A stretch of 19,705 nt of DNA from Cellvibrionaceae bacterium (GCA_021151525.1 JAGKXD010000078.1:1-19705), one strand, 5' to 3'; positions 6,649-14,677 are shown, counted from the first letter of the stretch. Made by a program: numbers and translations. The notes: generated by a model from the letters alone, not told the origin.

Positions 6649-6693
6649 GCAGCCATTAGCTCTAATACTAAGGTTTTGAACCAAAACGGCTGC
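6649..6693. repeat. Nested hairpin before the GH105 gene
   Basis: GCAGCC (6649-6654) pairs with GGCTGC (6688-6693), and inside it GTTTTG (6673-6678) pairs with CAAAAC (6682-6687). It lies about 110 bp before the GH105 start and could be a leader structure or an operator. Confidence 0.3.
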
Positions 6694-6804
6694 AACATCT
6701 CGGCAAAAATCAACTTCTCAACCCGCACTGCGTATTGAGAACCTATCGGTAACCTTCCTTTTAATATTGCCGCACTGGCCAACAGCCTTTATATGGATGT
6801 CGTT

Positions 6805-8994
6805 ATGATAAAACTCTTCAATCAATTTCAGTTGAAATTGGTAAGTATGAATATTCTATGCATTGTTATTTTTGCAGCATGTACTAAGCAGGCAAAAACT
6901 TTCCATGAAAACTCTTCCGACTTTATTGCTAGGGCAGAAATTACCAATGCCAATAACTTTGTGCTAACCCAAGAACCTTTCTATTTCAGCTTCTATGATT
7001 TAGGCCTTGGCACAAATGATAAAAGGCAGGAATCTCTTGGGATTTTGCAAGATGGAAAACCATTATCGAGTCAAGTGATTGATCAGGATGGCGATGGATT
7101 AGCTGATGGTATATTTACGCAGATTGATTTTGAGCCTGCACAAATTAAATCTTTAAGTATTGCCACTGGTGTTAAATTGCCAACATCTATCACCGTTGAA
7201 AATAAGCAAACACAGGCAGATGCTTCACTCCTTAAAGGCTTGGGATTTTGGAATGGAAAAACCATTGATTTGGTTCCGCAAGTGAATAGCCAGCAAGTTG
7301 TTACCAATAATGGCGATTTGTATTCAGCGGTTAAAATTAATTATGCGAATTGGAATATTAATAATCAGCAAATAAAGATCGCGACTCATATAGCCGCTAA
7401 TGCTGCAAGCCGCTTGATACATGTACAACTAACTGCGAATGAAGCCTTACCAAATTTAGCGGTTGGGCTAGAAAAATCACCCGCTATAAATTTAATTCAA
7501 GGAGATACAAATATTGCCGGTGATGCCTGGACGTATGTGGCGACTTGGGGCAAACAGAGTTCAACCAAATTGAGTGACGATTCCGGTGTGGCTATTATTT
7601 TTCATCGCGCAGATCGTAAAGAACAAGTACAAGACGAAAATCATTATGTCTCAGTGCTTAGTGATCCTGCTGGAAAATTGGAATATTACTTTGTTACAAC
7701 AGGAGAGAAGGAACTCAACAGTATTAAAACGGAAGCGGAATTCAAAAATTATTTGGATCGCGAAGTGGAGCGTTTAACCAAAGCACCGCGTATTCGTTTT
7801 GAATCCAGCTTAAGTGCACATGCGAAAAAAAATCTTGATGCAGAAGCGGCATTGCATTGGGCAAAAACTCTTGCGGATTCAGAGCTTGCGCGCAAAACCC
7901 TTAATTACCATTTGGGTGGATGGGATGAATATCGTAAACGTCTGCCCAAATTTGAATACGATGTAGTGGGTATGCAACTCCAGGCGCTTCAAGATATAGA
8001 TGCCGTGAGTCCCAATGAGCGCTACAAAAAGGCGCTCGAAACTGTAACGGGTAGTTATATTCAAGCCGATGGAACCATTTCTGCCTATGAACCCGATTTA
8101 TTCAGTATCGATTTAATTAAGCCGGGGCAAATGGTTATTCTATTGGAGCAGCGCACAAAAGATATTAAATACCGCAAAGCTGCCGATTATTTGCGCGAGC
8201 GTTTAAGGTTGCATCCACGTACATCAGAAGGCGCTTTTTGGCATCGCGCTACTTATCCAAATCAGCTTTGGTTGGATGGTGTTTATATGGGGATGCCATT
8301 TTTAGCTCAATATGCAAATGCTTATGAAGTAGGCGAAGTACAACATAAAAGTTTTGCAGAAGTGGTGCATGAATTTGTCATTGCGCGCAATCATTTGCGA
8401 AATCCTGAAACGGGGTTGTATTACCACGCGTGGGACGAATCCAAAAAAGCTGACTGGGCAGACAAACAAACGGGGCGCTCATCGCAATACTGGTCGCGCG
8501 GTATGGGCTGGTATGCGATGGCTTTGGTTGATGTGTTAGATTTTATTCCCGAATCAGAAACGGAATTGCGTAAAACCTTGATTGATATTATTCAGGAGTT
8601 CGCTGTAGATATTCTGCGTTATCAAGATGCGGAAACCTTCGTCTGGTGGCAAATAACCGATAAGCCGCGAGGCTTGGGCAATTACCGTGAGTCTTCTGCA
8701 ACGGCTATGTTCAGCTATTTTTTATTGAAATCAGTAAACAAACATTATTTACCTATATCCTATAAAGATATTGCTATTAAGACTTCTGGAGGCATGATCA
8801 ACGAGTTCGTTACATTGCATGCAGATGGTAAAATAAGTATGAATGATCAGTGTCTAGTTGCCGGTTTAGGCTTTGGTCGCGATGGCAGCTATAATTATTA
8901 TCTAACCGAAACAATCGTATCTAACGACCCTAAAGGTAATAGCCCGTTTATTTTTGCGGGTGTCGAAGCCTACAAATTATTAAAACAACATTAA
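6805..8994 (+). CDS. DUF4861 and glycoside hydrolase family 105 lipoprotein
   Basis: The product is a predicted unsaturated rhamnogalacturonyl/glucuronyl hydrolase that removes 4,5-unsaturated uronic acids left by polysaccharide lyases. It starts with a lipoprotein signal (FAAC, Cys26 from ATG 6805). An N-terminal DUF4861-like domain follows (roughly 40-320, with SSQVIDQDGDGLADGIF). The C-terminal half is GH105: LHPRTSEGAFWHRATYPNQL, WLDGVYMGMPFLAQYANAY (Asp491 matches the catalytic Asp of YteR) and YWSRGMGWYAMALVDVLDF. The hydrated vinyl ether product opens to a 5-keto-4-deoxyuronate, so pectin or rhamnogalacturonan is the likely source. I preferred ATG 6805 (GGA 7 nt upstream) over ATG 6793, which has no ribosome site. 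The oxidoreductase gene follows after 32 bp. Confidence 0.87.
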   Translation: MIKLFNQFQLKLVSMNILCIVIFAACTKQAKTFHENSSDFIARAEITNANNFVLTQEPFYFSFYDLGLGTNDKRQESLGILQDGKPLSSQVIDQDGDGLADGIFTQIDFEPAQIKSLSIATGVKLPTSITVENKQTQADASLLKGLGFWNGKTIDLVPQVNSQQVVTNNGDLYSAVKINYANWNINNQQIKIATHIAANAASRLIHVQLTANEALPNLAVGLEKSPAINLIQGDTNIAGDAWTYVATWGKQSSTKLSDDSGVAIIFHRADRKEQVQDENHYVSVLSDPAGKLEYYFVTTGEKELNSIKTEAEFKNYLDREVERLTKAPRIRFESSLSAHAKKNLDAEAALHWAKTLADSELARKTLNYHLGGWDEYRKRLPKFEYDVVGMQLQALQDIDAVSPNERYKKALETVTGSYIQADGTISAYEPDLFSIDLIKPGQMVILLEQRTKDIKYRKAADYLRERLRLHPRTSEGAFWHRATYPNQLWLDGVYMGMPFLAQYANAYEVGEVQHKSFAEVVHEFVIARNHLRNPETGLYYHAWDESKKADWADKQTGRSSQYWSRGMGWYAMALVDVLDFIPESETELRKTLIDIIQEFAVDILRYQDAETFVWWQITDKPRGLGNYRESSATAMFSYFLLKSVNKHYLPISYKDIAIKTSGGMINEFVTLHADGKISMNDQCLVAGLGFGRDGSYNYYLTETIVSNDPKGNSPFIFAGVEAYKLLKQH

Positions 8995-9026
8995 CTTCTT
9001 GATCGTACTTTTATATTGAGACTCTT

Positions 9027-10046
9027 ATGAGCGAACCATTCCGTATTCCATATTCAGAGCTTGTTAAAAAAGTAAGTGCGCAATTGCAGCAAGCAGGTGT
9101 TCCTGCTGAGCGAGCAGACCGTGAAGCTAGCATCATGGCAGAGGCAGATTTGCTGGAAGTTCCCTCTCATGGTGTGCGCATGTTACCTGGATTACTCGAA
9201 GCCATAAAACAGCAGCGAGTTGTTTCTGCCCCAACAATAAATCTTGAGAGTGAGCTTGGTGCAATTTGTGTTTTAGATTGCGGTAATGGCCCCGGACGTT
9301 ATGCAGCAGAGCAAGCAATGCAGGCAGCGGTAGAACGTGCAAAACAATTTGGTGTAGGTGTATGTCTTGCTAAAAAAACAACTCATTGGGGCAGGGCACA
9401 TGCTTATGCAAGCCGCGCGGCGCAGCAAGGATTTATTGGAATTTGCACCACCAATGCAATGCCGACTATGGCAATTTGGGGGGCGAAAAAACGTGTGATT
9501 GGCAACAATCCACTCGCGATTGGTATTCCCGGTTTGGAAGCGAATAAACCTGTAGTTCTGGACATGGCGATGAGCCAAGCTGCCGTAGGAAAAGTGAATA
9601 CCTGGTTGCGTGAAGGACGAAGTGTGCCTGCAAATTGGGGAATAGATGCAAACGGAAATCCCTCAGCAGACGCAAAAGAAATATTGGCCGGTGCTGTTCT
9701 ACCTATGGGCGAACATAAGGGCGCAGGTTTAGCGTTAATGATGGAGTTATTAACAGCCGCACTTGCGGGTGCCGCGTTTACACAAGAATTGTTTGCGCGT
9801 GACCAAAGTGGTGTAGATTCAGATTCAACAAAAATATTTATTGCATTGAATGTAAGTGCGTTTGTTGATCCTGCTATTTTTCATAGCCGCGTGAGTGATT
9901 TTTTACACTATTTGCAAGAAGAAGCTGCGCCATTTCAATATCCGGGAGAGCGCGGCTGGAGTGTGCAGGAAAAAAATCTGCGCGAAGGTGTGCCCTTGCA
10001 TCAAGAGATTGTTGACCAATTAACGAGTGTGGGAATTACATTTTAA
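9027..10046 (+). CDS. Ldh2/YlbC-family NAD(P)-dependent 2-oxoacid dehydrogenase
   Basis: The 339-residue cytoplasmic protein belongs to the malate/L-lactate dehydrogenase family 2 (including YiaK, 2,3-diketo-L-gulonate reductase), which is unrelated to classical Rossmann dehydrogenases. Signatures are EVPSHGVRMLPGLLEAI near residue 45, the catalytic histidine in KTTHWGRAHAY (His120), IGNNPLAIGIPG, VVLDMAMSQAAVGKV and the C-terminal LPMGEHKGAGLALMMELL. It lies 32 bp after the GH105 gene, so both are probably one operon. A step reducing a keto-sugar acid from unsaturated uronate breakdown is plausible, but the family is broad and the substrate cannot be read from sequence. A terminator follows directly. 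Confidence 0.88.
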   Translation: MSEPFRIPYSELVKKVSAQLQQAGVPAERADREASIMAEADLLEVPSHGVRMLPGLLEAIKQQRVVSAPTINLESELGAICVLDCGNGPGRYAAEQAMQAAVERAKQFGVGVCLAKKTTHWGRAHAYASRAAQQGFIGICTTNAMPTMAIWGAKKRVIGNNPLAIGIPGLEANKPVVLDMAMSQAAVGKVNTWLREGRSVPANWGIDANGNPSADAKEILAGAVLPMGEHKGAGLALMMELLTAALAGAAFTQELFARDQSGVDSDSTKIFIALNVSAFVDPAIFHSRVSDFLHYLQEEAAPFQYPGERGWSVQEKNLREGVPLHQEIVDQLTSVGITF

Positions 10047-10051
10047 AGCTA

Positions 10052-10085
10052 AATAATACCGGCAGTATTGTCTGCCGGTATTATT
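10052..10085. terminator. Bidirectional intrinsic terminator
   Basis: AATAATACCGGCAG (10052-10065) and CTGCCGGTATTATT (10072-10085) are perfect 14-bp arms around TATTGT. It sits in the 49-bp gap between convergent genes. The stem core is GC-rich and flanked by AT runs on both sides. Confidence 0.82.
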
Positions 10086-10095
10086 GCTTAAACAG

Positions 10096-11562
10096 TTACT
10101 TATTTACCGCAAGATAATTTTTAAGATCATCTAATTTCACTACACCTGGGCCATGTAAACCAGCAATCCACTCAACATCCAATTTTAGTTTTTGGATATT
10201 TTCTAACAAGTTCTGTGAATAAGGATTTACAGCTGTTGGTGCAGGGGCTCCTGCTGCGAGTGGTGTGTAAGCATCAGCTTCAATCAGAATTTTCTCCGTT
10301 GGTAAATACACTAAACCAAAAGCATCGTTATGGCTGTTGCCTGCAATGGGATAAATTTCAATTTTACGCTTGCCATCCGTCAACTCATATTTTCCTTTAA
10401 AGGTTTGGAAGCTTGCAGGCTTGTTGGAGGCCGCTAACAAATCTGGCTTAAGCGTATGAGGTTGCGCCCAAATTTTTTGGTAGTAAGGCTTGTTGGTTTC
10501 GTGGGTAACAATAGTTGTGCCTGCATCTACATAGGTGCGCAAACCACCGGAGTGGTCGAAGTGTGCGTGAGTGTTAATTAAGTATTTAATCGGCTTGCCA
10601 GGAATAAGTTCTTTGGCTTTTGCAATAACAGCTAAAGATCTTTCTTCATTCAAGGGTGCCTCAACAATAACAATGTGATCTTTTTGATCAATTGCCAAAC
10701 TGTGGTGTGTGCCACCGGTTAAATAAAATACGCCAGTCGCCAATTCTTTTGATTCAACTTTTACTGCAACAGCTTTTGCATCAAAAACATTTTGTGGAAT
10801 GGTAATTTCAACCAGCACATTGGTTTTCACGTTGGATATATTTAAATCCAAAACAGGGAAACCGCCTTGGTTGCGTACAATGTGTTGTGGAAATTGTGTA
10901 CCGGAAACTTCTTTGTAATTGCTGAAGTTGGTTTCGTAAAGTGTGTCGCCCAGTACTGGGCTATCAATCCAGGTTTTAATGGATTCAACTTGGTTGTTTG
11001 CATTGATAGTCCCAACGTAATGATATTTACCTTTAACCGTAAAGCTAACTTCAAGATTCTTGCCTACTGCTTTTTCAGTCGCCTTGTTAGCCAATGCTGC
11101 TTTAAGAAAGCCATGCGGTGTAGACCAAATTTCTGCGCTGCGCTCTTCAATGGCTGCTGGTTGTGAGCTTGCAACAGCGGGTGTGCCTGGTGCTGAATTT
11201 TGCGGTGCTGCCAAATTCCATGCGTAATCGCCGCTAATATATTGGTCTGGCTTTTCTTCTCGCGCAGGGCGATTGCGGCCAGCTTCAACCGTTTGTTTGC
11301 GTGCAATTTGTACGTGTGCTGCAGGTTTTTCGTAATCGATATCGGCAACATAATTGCTTACATCAAATTGCGGCCACGCCAAGCTGGGTGCTGGCGCTTG
11401 GCCAAATTGATACCAGCGGCCTGTTGCTGAAAACTCAATGGTTTTAGTATTGGATATATTCAATGCATCGGCTGCAGATTTTAATGTGGCGGCATTTGCA
11501 CTCAGCGCAGCTCCCGTTAAAGCAACCGCTAATAGGTTAGCGGAAAATTTTACTCTGGACAT
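10096..11562 (-). CDS. Exported MBL-fold metallo-hydrolase
   Basis: The 488-residue precursor has a Sec signal peptide (about 1-24, SANA-A). A long N-terminal domain (about 35-260) includes ISGDYAWNLA; I recall this pattern only from uncharacterised exported MBL proteins. The C-terminal metallo-beta-lactamase domain (about 270-480) has all ligands of a two-metal site: THAHFDHSGG (His332, His334, Asp336, His337), GNSHNDA (His411), IEADAY (Asp430) and GLHGPG (His470). The substrate is unknown; nothing here argues specifically for beta-lactam hydrolysis. A good ribosome site (AAGGTGA) precedes the start. It is the last gene of the leftward block, 227 bp after tatB, and may have its own promoter. 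Confidence 0.88.
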   Translation of the reverse strand: MSRVKFSANLLAVALTGAALSANAATLKSAADALNISNTKTIEFSATGRWYQFGQAPAPSLAWPQFDVSNYVADIDYEKPAAHVQIARKQTVEAGRNRPAREEKPDQYISGDYAWNLAAPQNSAPGTPAVASSQPAAIEERSAEIWSTPHGFLKAALANKATEKAVGKNLEVSFTVKGKYHYVGTINANNQVESIKTWIDSPVLGDTLYETNFSNYKEVSGTQFPQHIVRNQGGFPVLDLNISNVKTNVLVEITIPQNVFDAKAVAVKVESKELATGVFYLTGGTHHSLAIDQKDHIVIVEAPLNEERSLAVIAKAKELIPGKPIKYLINTHAHFDHSGGLRTYVDAGTTIVTHETNKPYYQKIWAQPHTLKPDLLAASNKPASFQTFKGKYELTDGKRKIEIYPIAGNSHNDAFGLVYLPTEKILIEADAYTPLAAGAPAPTAVNPYSQNLLENIQKLKLDVEWIAGLHGPGVVKLDDLKNYLAVNK

Positions 11563-11624
11563 GATTCACCTTTTTAAAAAATTTTAATGTGTAAAACTGT
11601 TAATAAAATTATGCAAAGGTGAAT

Positions 11625-11636
11625 TAGCAATTGCTA
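11625..11636. repeat. Short palindrome upstream of the MBL-fold gene
   Basis: TAGCAATTGCTA is a perfect 12-bp palindrome about 63 bp before the MBL-fold start. It is a possible operator. No tatC remnant and no clear terminator were seen in this 227-bp gap. Confidence 0.25.
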
Positions 11637-11789
11637 TACCATCTATAGAAGATCAAGAAGGTACAAGCATCAAACGAAAATAATCTGATTAGAGTGTGAT
11701 TTTTTAAACAAACAAATGTTTAAAGCTAAGCACTTGTGTTTGATATAAAAGAGTGAGGTTTAACAGGGCTGGCCTATTAAATCATGGTG

Positions 11790-12185
11790 TTAAATTTTGG
11801 CATCAGTATTTACTGCTGCAAGAGAAGTGGTGGTGTTCGCTAAAACTGTTGTTGTAGCTTCATGCTCGATAGTAACTGGTGTGGATGCTGTGGCACTTGG
11901 TTGAGGCAGCGATTTGCTGCCCATTTTTTCATAATTTAACGCGCTTTCAATTTCATCATGCATACTATCAAGTGTACGCATCATATCTTCAGTGTGTAGT
12001 TGGCGACGAATATCATCTAAGCCAACCTGACGTTCAATTTCTTCTTTTGTTTCGCGCAGGCTGCGTTTTAATCGGCCTATCCATAAGCTAGTGGTACGCA
12101 CAGCCTCAGGCATACGCTCTGGCCCTAAAACAACCAGTGCGACTACCAAACAAACCATAAGCTCTGAGAAATCTATGCCGAACAT
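11790..12185 (-). CDS. tatB: Twin-arginine translocase subunit TatB
   Basis: TatB forms the Tat receptor complex with TatC. The 131-residue protein begins MFGIDFSELMVCLVVALVVL, with the single N-terminal helix, then the GPERMPEAVRT hinge, an amphipathic helix (LWIGRLKRSLRETKEEIERQVG), further charged helix and a disordered Ser/Thr/Ala-rich tail. Glu8 and the LGPER hinge are typical of TatB rather than TatA. I chose ATG 12185, with AGGA 8 nt upstream, over a TTG two codons earlier. It follows tatA by 17 bp. No tatC follows, which is unusual for a tat operon. Confidence 0.92.
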   Translation of the reverse strand: MFGIDFSELMVCLVVALVVLGPERMPEAVRTTSLWIGRLKRSLRETKEEIERQVGLDDIRRQLHTEDMMRTLDSMHDEIESALNYEKMGSKSLPQPSATASTPVTIEHEATTTVLANTTTSLAAVNTDAKI

Positions 12186-12202
12186 GTGCAATCCTGAAAA
12201 AG

Positions 12203-12448
12203 TTAATTGTTCACTTTAGCATTATTTTTGTTTAATTCATGATTTCCTTCTATTAAACGATTTGATTCTTGATGAATTTTATCTGCTTCTTTGTCTGTTT
12301 CGGTGCTTGCCATTGAATTTTTAAATCCCTTAATTGCGCCGCCAAGGTCGCCACCGAGATTGCGTAAGCGCTTGCCACCAAAGAGCAGCAATACAATGGC
12401 TAATAAAATCAGTAATTGCATGGGGCTACCAAAATTTCCTGCTGCCAT
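12203..12448 (-). CDS. tatA: Twin-arginine translocase subunit TatA
   Basis: TatA oligomerises to form the Tat pore. The 81-residue protein has a short N-terminus, one transmembrane helix (MQLLILLAIVLLLFGGKRL), the conserved FGGKRLRNLGGDLGGAIKGFK amphipathic helix split by the hinge, and a polar Glu/Lys/Asn-rich tail. GAGGA lies about 9 nt before the ATG. The gene is 24 bp behind the protease gene and 17 bp ahead of tatB, so the three are probably one transcript. Confidence 0.93.
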   Translation of the reverse strand: MAAGNFGSPMQLLILLAIVLLLFGGKRLRNLGGDLGGAIKGFKNSMASTETDKEADKIHQESNRLIEGNHELNKNNAKVNN

Positions 12449-12472
12449 TAAATTTTCCTCACAGTAACGCTG

Positions 12473-13921
12473 TTATTTAGTTTGTGCCGGTATGGCAATA
12501 TAGGTGGTGATATTTTCACGCTTGGCTAAAAATATCACTGGCTGGCTTGGGTCTATTTTTCCAATAATGGTTTTGAACTCCTGTTCATTATGTACATCCT
12601 GATTATTGATAGAAATAATTAAATCTTCTGGCTGTAATCCCGCGCGGGCAGCAAGGCCTTCTGCGTGAGTGATGGCAACACCTGTAGTGATTTCCAATTC
12701 TTTTTTGCGCTGTTCATCCAGTGATTGAACCTCTAATCCTAAGGATTGATTGAGTTTTTTATCCGGTGCATGTGTAGGTTTTTTAGTGTTGGATTCTTGT
12801 TGCGGCAACTCAGCCAACACAATCTCGTAATCTTTAATATTACCCTTGCGCCAAATACTTAAATTTACCTGGGTGCCGGGTAGGGTGGCTGCGCTTAAGC
12901 GACGTAGCTCTGTGCTTTTTTCAATAGCCACACCATTAAATTTCAACACTATGTCGCCTTCGGCTAATTTTGCTTTATCGGCAGGGCCACCTTTTTCGAT
13001 GCGGCTAACCAGTGCGCCGGTTTCTGTGGGGAGTTTGAGTGCTTTGGCAACATCTTTATTCACATCTGCCAAATAAATACCAATGCGCCCACGAGCGAGT
13101 TTGCCGTGTTCTTTAAGTTGATTGGCGACACGAATTGCATCGTTAATAGGAATTGCAAATGAAATTCCCATATAGCCGCCAGAGCGACTATAAATTTGCG
13201 AATTTATGCCTATCACTTGCCCTTGCATATTAATCAAGGGGCCGCCGGAGTTGCCGGGGTTAATGGCTACATCAGTTTGAATGAGCAATAAGAAGTCGCC
13301 AATTTCGCGCGCTTTGGCAGAAATAATTCCGGCAGAAATACTATTGTCCAAATCAAAAGGCGAGCCAATGGCAATAACCCATTCGCCCACTTTAATTCGG
13401 CTTGAATCGCCCAGCGTGACTTGAGGTAAATCCTTACCTTCAATTTTTAGAACGGCTATATCAGTATTAATATCAACACCAATAATTTGTGCAGTAAATT
13501 CGCGTCTATCCGTAAGCTTTACGAAAACTTCATCGGCATCTTTAACTACATGGGCGTTGGTTAAGATAAATCCCTCTTTTGAAAAAATAAACCCAGAACC
13601 TACACCGCGCGATATTTCTTCATCATCTTCATTCGGTTGTTCAGGCTTTTGCGGCGAAGATTTTTCATGGGGCAATTTTTTAGCATGTGGGTTGGGTGTA
13701 CCAAAGTAGCGTTTATATAACTCGTCCTCTTCAGCGGAAGATGAGGCCGCTACTTTTTGTACTGTACGAATATTAACAACAGCAGGGCCAGACTCTTCTA
13801 CCAAGCCACTAAAATTTGGCAGGACTTCGGGCGAAAGTGTTGCTGCTAATACGGGTACTTCAACGAGTAACAAGAAGCTGAGTGTCAGGATGTAAAATAA
13901 ACGCGGCCTAAAATTTTTCAT
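12473..13921 (-). CDS. DegP/MucD-type (Do family) periplasmic serine protease
   Basis: The 482-residue precursor has a signal peptide (cleavage near VLAA, residue 27). The trypsin-like domain carries the full triad: His124 in TNAHVV, Asp154 in NTDIAVLKI and Ser225 in NPGNSGGPL. Two PDZ domains follow (about 277-370 and 393-480). The layout and motifs fit MucD/DegQ, a protease and chaperone for misfolded periplasmic proteins. An insertion at about 57-102, rich in charged residues and proline, precedes the GVGSGFIF strand. Loop 2 after AGIISAK is shorter than in MucD as I remember it. It leads the protease-tatA-tatB unit; a hairpin lies in its leader. Confidence 0.93.
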   Translation of the reverse strand: MKNFRPRLFYILTLSFLLLVEVPVLAATLSPEVLPNFSGLVEESGPAVVNIRTVQKVAASSSAEEDELYKRYFGTPNPHAKKLPHEKSSPQKPEQPNEDDEEISRGVGSGFIFSKEGFILTNAHVVKDADEVFVKLTDRREFTAQIIGVDINTDIAVLKIEGKDLPQVTLGDSSRIKVGEWVIAIGSPFDLDNSISAGIISAKAREIGDFLLLIQTDVAINPGNSGGPLINMQGQVIGINSQIYSRSGGYMGISFAIPINDAIRVANQLKEHGKLARGRIGIYLADVNKDVAKALKLPTETGALVSRIEKGGPADKAKLAEGDIVLKFNGVAIEKSTELRRLSAATLPGTQVNLSIWRKGNIKDYEIVLAELPQQESNTKKPTHAPDKKLNQSLGLEVQSLDEQRKKELEITTGVAITHAEGLAARAGLQPEDLIISINNQDVHNEQEFKTIIGKIDPSQPVIFLAKRENITTYIAIPAQTK

Positions 13922-13929
13922 AATTGCCC

Positions 13930-13954
13930 AAGCATCAAACCACTATTGATGCTT
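13930..13954 (-). promoter_or_regulatory. Hairpin in the protease gene leader
   Basis: AAGCATCAA (13930-13938) and TTGATGCTT (13946-13954) form a perfect 9-bp stem with a 7-nt loop, 8 bp before the start codon. A -10-like TATAAG (minus strand, 13952-13957) overlaps its outer edge, so this may be a DNA operator rather than an RNA element. No sigma-E type promoter was recognised. Confidence 0.35.
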
Positions 13955-13997
13955 ATACACATCTCAGTGAGTGGATTACAGAGTAAAAGAAGTGGTC

Positions 13998-14038
13998 GCC
14001 TTATAAGTACTACCAGAATAAATAAATGCTTATAAGGC
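13998..14038 (-). terminator. Possible weak terminator between peroxiredoxin and protease genes
   Basis: GCCTTATAAG (13998-14007) and CTTATAAGGC (14029-14038) form a perfect 10-bp stem with a 21-nt loop, 13 bp past the peroxiredoxin stop. The U-run downstream is poor (CACTTCTTTTAC), so termination would be partial. Confidence 0.4.
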
Positions 14039-14051
14039 TTTTAAAGATTTC

Positions 14052-14633
14052 CTAGCTTTTCTTGGCCGATAATTTCTCAACGGTTTCCAATGCCTTCGCC
14101 ACGTTTTCAACTGGAGTTAAGCCGCCGATGGTTGCAGCGATTTTTCCATCAGGTGTAATTACAAAAGTTGTACGCTCAGCAAAGCCATGGTCAATGCTTA
14201 CACCTCGAGTATCCAACTTACCTTCCGCCGCTTCTCTCACTTCGAGTTCAAAAGCTTTAGCAACTTTGCCTTTGTTGTCAGAACCAACGCTGAATTTTCC
14301 TGCGCAGTATTCCGGGTCTGCTGAAAATTCGTTTAGGCGTTCAATGCTGTCGAGTGATACACCGACAATGGTTGCACCTGCTGCCGCAAACTTCTCACTA
14401 TTGACTGAAAATGTATGTGCTTGCAGGTTGCAGCCACGGGTGTAAGCCGATGGATAAAAATAAACCACTACCGGGCCTTTTTTTAAGTGATCTTTCAATG
14501 AAAATTCGCTGGATTTCCCTGCATAGGAAGCGGGAATGTTGAAGTCAGGCGCTTTGTCGCCTTCTTTTAATGCGGCGAAGCTTGGTAGTGCAATAAAGCT
14601 TGCGAGCAATCCCAATACTAATTGTTTTTTCAT
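14052..14633 (-). CDS. Periplasmic peroxiredoxin (AhpC/TSA-BCP type)
   Basis: The 193-residue precursor has a signal peptide (MKKQLVLGLLASFIALPSFA). The thioredoxin-fold peroxiredoxin follows: GDKAPDFNIPA, VVVYFYPSAYTRGCNLQAH with the PxxxTxxC active site (Pro61, Thr65, peroxidatic Cys68), and the conserved Arg154 in ERTTFVITPDGK. A second cysteine at 110 (DPEYCAGKF) could be the resolving cysteine of an atypical 2-Cys enzyme. It would reduce hydrogen or organic peroxides outside the cytoplasm. Export is unusual for this family. The true start is ATG 14633; the in-frame TTG at 14639 is unlikely. It lies 44 bp after the c4-like gene. Confidence 0.9.
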   Translation of the reverse strand: MKKQLVLGLLASFIALPSFAALKEGDKAPDFNIPASYAGKSSEFSLKDHLKKGPVVVYFYPSAYTRGCNLQAHTFSVNSEKFAAAGATIVGVSLDSIERLNEFSADPEYCAGKFSVGSDNKGKVAKAFELEVREAAEGKLDTRGVSIDHGFAERTTFVITPDGKIAATIGGLTPVENVAKALETVEKLSAKKS

Positions 14634-14677
14634 GGTCAATTTTTTCCAAAAATGAATTTAAATTTATAAAGCAATTC

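Larger units (their letters stand above)
6206..6804. other. Long intergenic region between divergent genes
   Basis: About 600 bp of AT-rich sequence without a convincing gene. It contains a 14-bp direct repeat (6241-6254 and 6320-6333), an inverted repeat (6258-6283), two near-identical palindromes (6424-6440 and 6561-6577) and a nested hairpin (6649-6693). The promoters of the cytochrome c'-like and GH105 genes must lie here, but no good -35/-10 pair was found for either. The 61-codon frame on the minus strand near the right end overlaps the nested hairpin and looks spurious. Confidence 0.6.

Noticed and set aside
6597..6782. 61-codon minus-strand frame in the region before the GH105 gene
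   Set aside because: No recognisable domain or good ribosome site, and it overlaps the nested hairpin and likely promoter area of the GH105 gene.
9273..9578. 101-codon minus-strand frame opposite the Ldh2-type gene
   Set aside because: Antisense to a continuous, motif-rich dehydrogenase; Cys/His-rich shadow composition.
10096..11562. Calling the MBL-fold protein a beta-lactamase resistance gene
   Set aside because: The metal ligands are shared by many hydrolases of the superfamily; the long N-terminal domain and context do not indicate beta-lactam activity.
11563..11789. Possible tatC remnant after tatB
   Set aside because: The 227-bp gap has no open frame or hydrophobic coding stretch; nothing resembling TatC is present.
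14062..14445. 127-codon plus-strand frame opposite the peroxiredoxin
   Set aside because: Antisense shadow of a well-supported peroxiredoxin gene, with no domain of its own.
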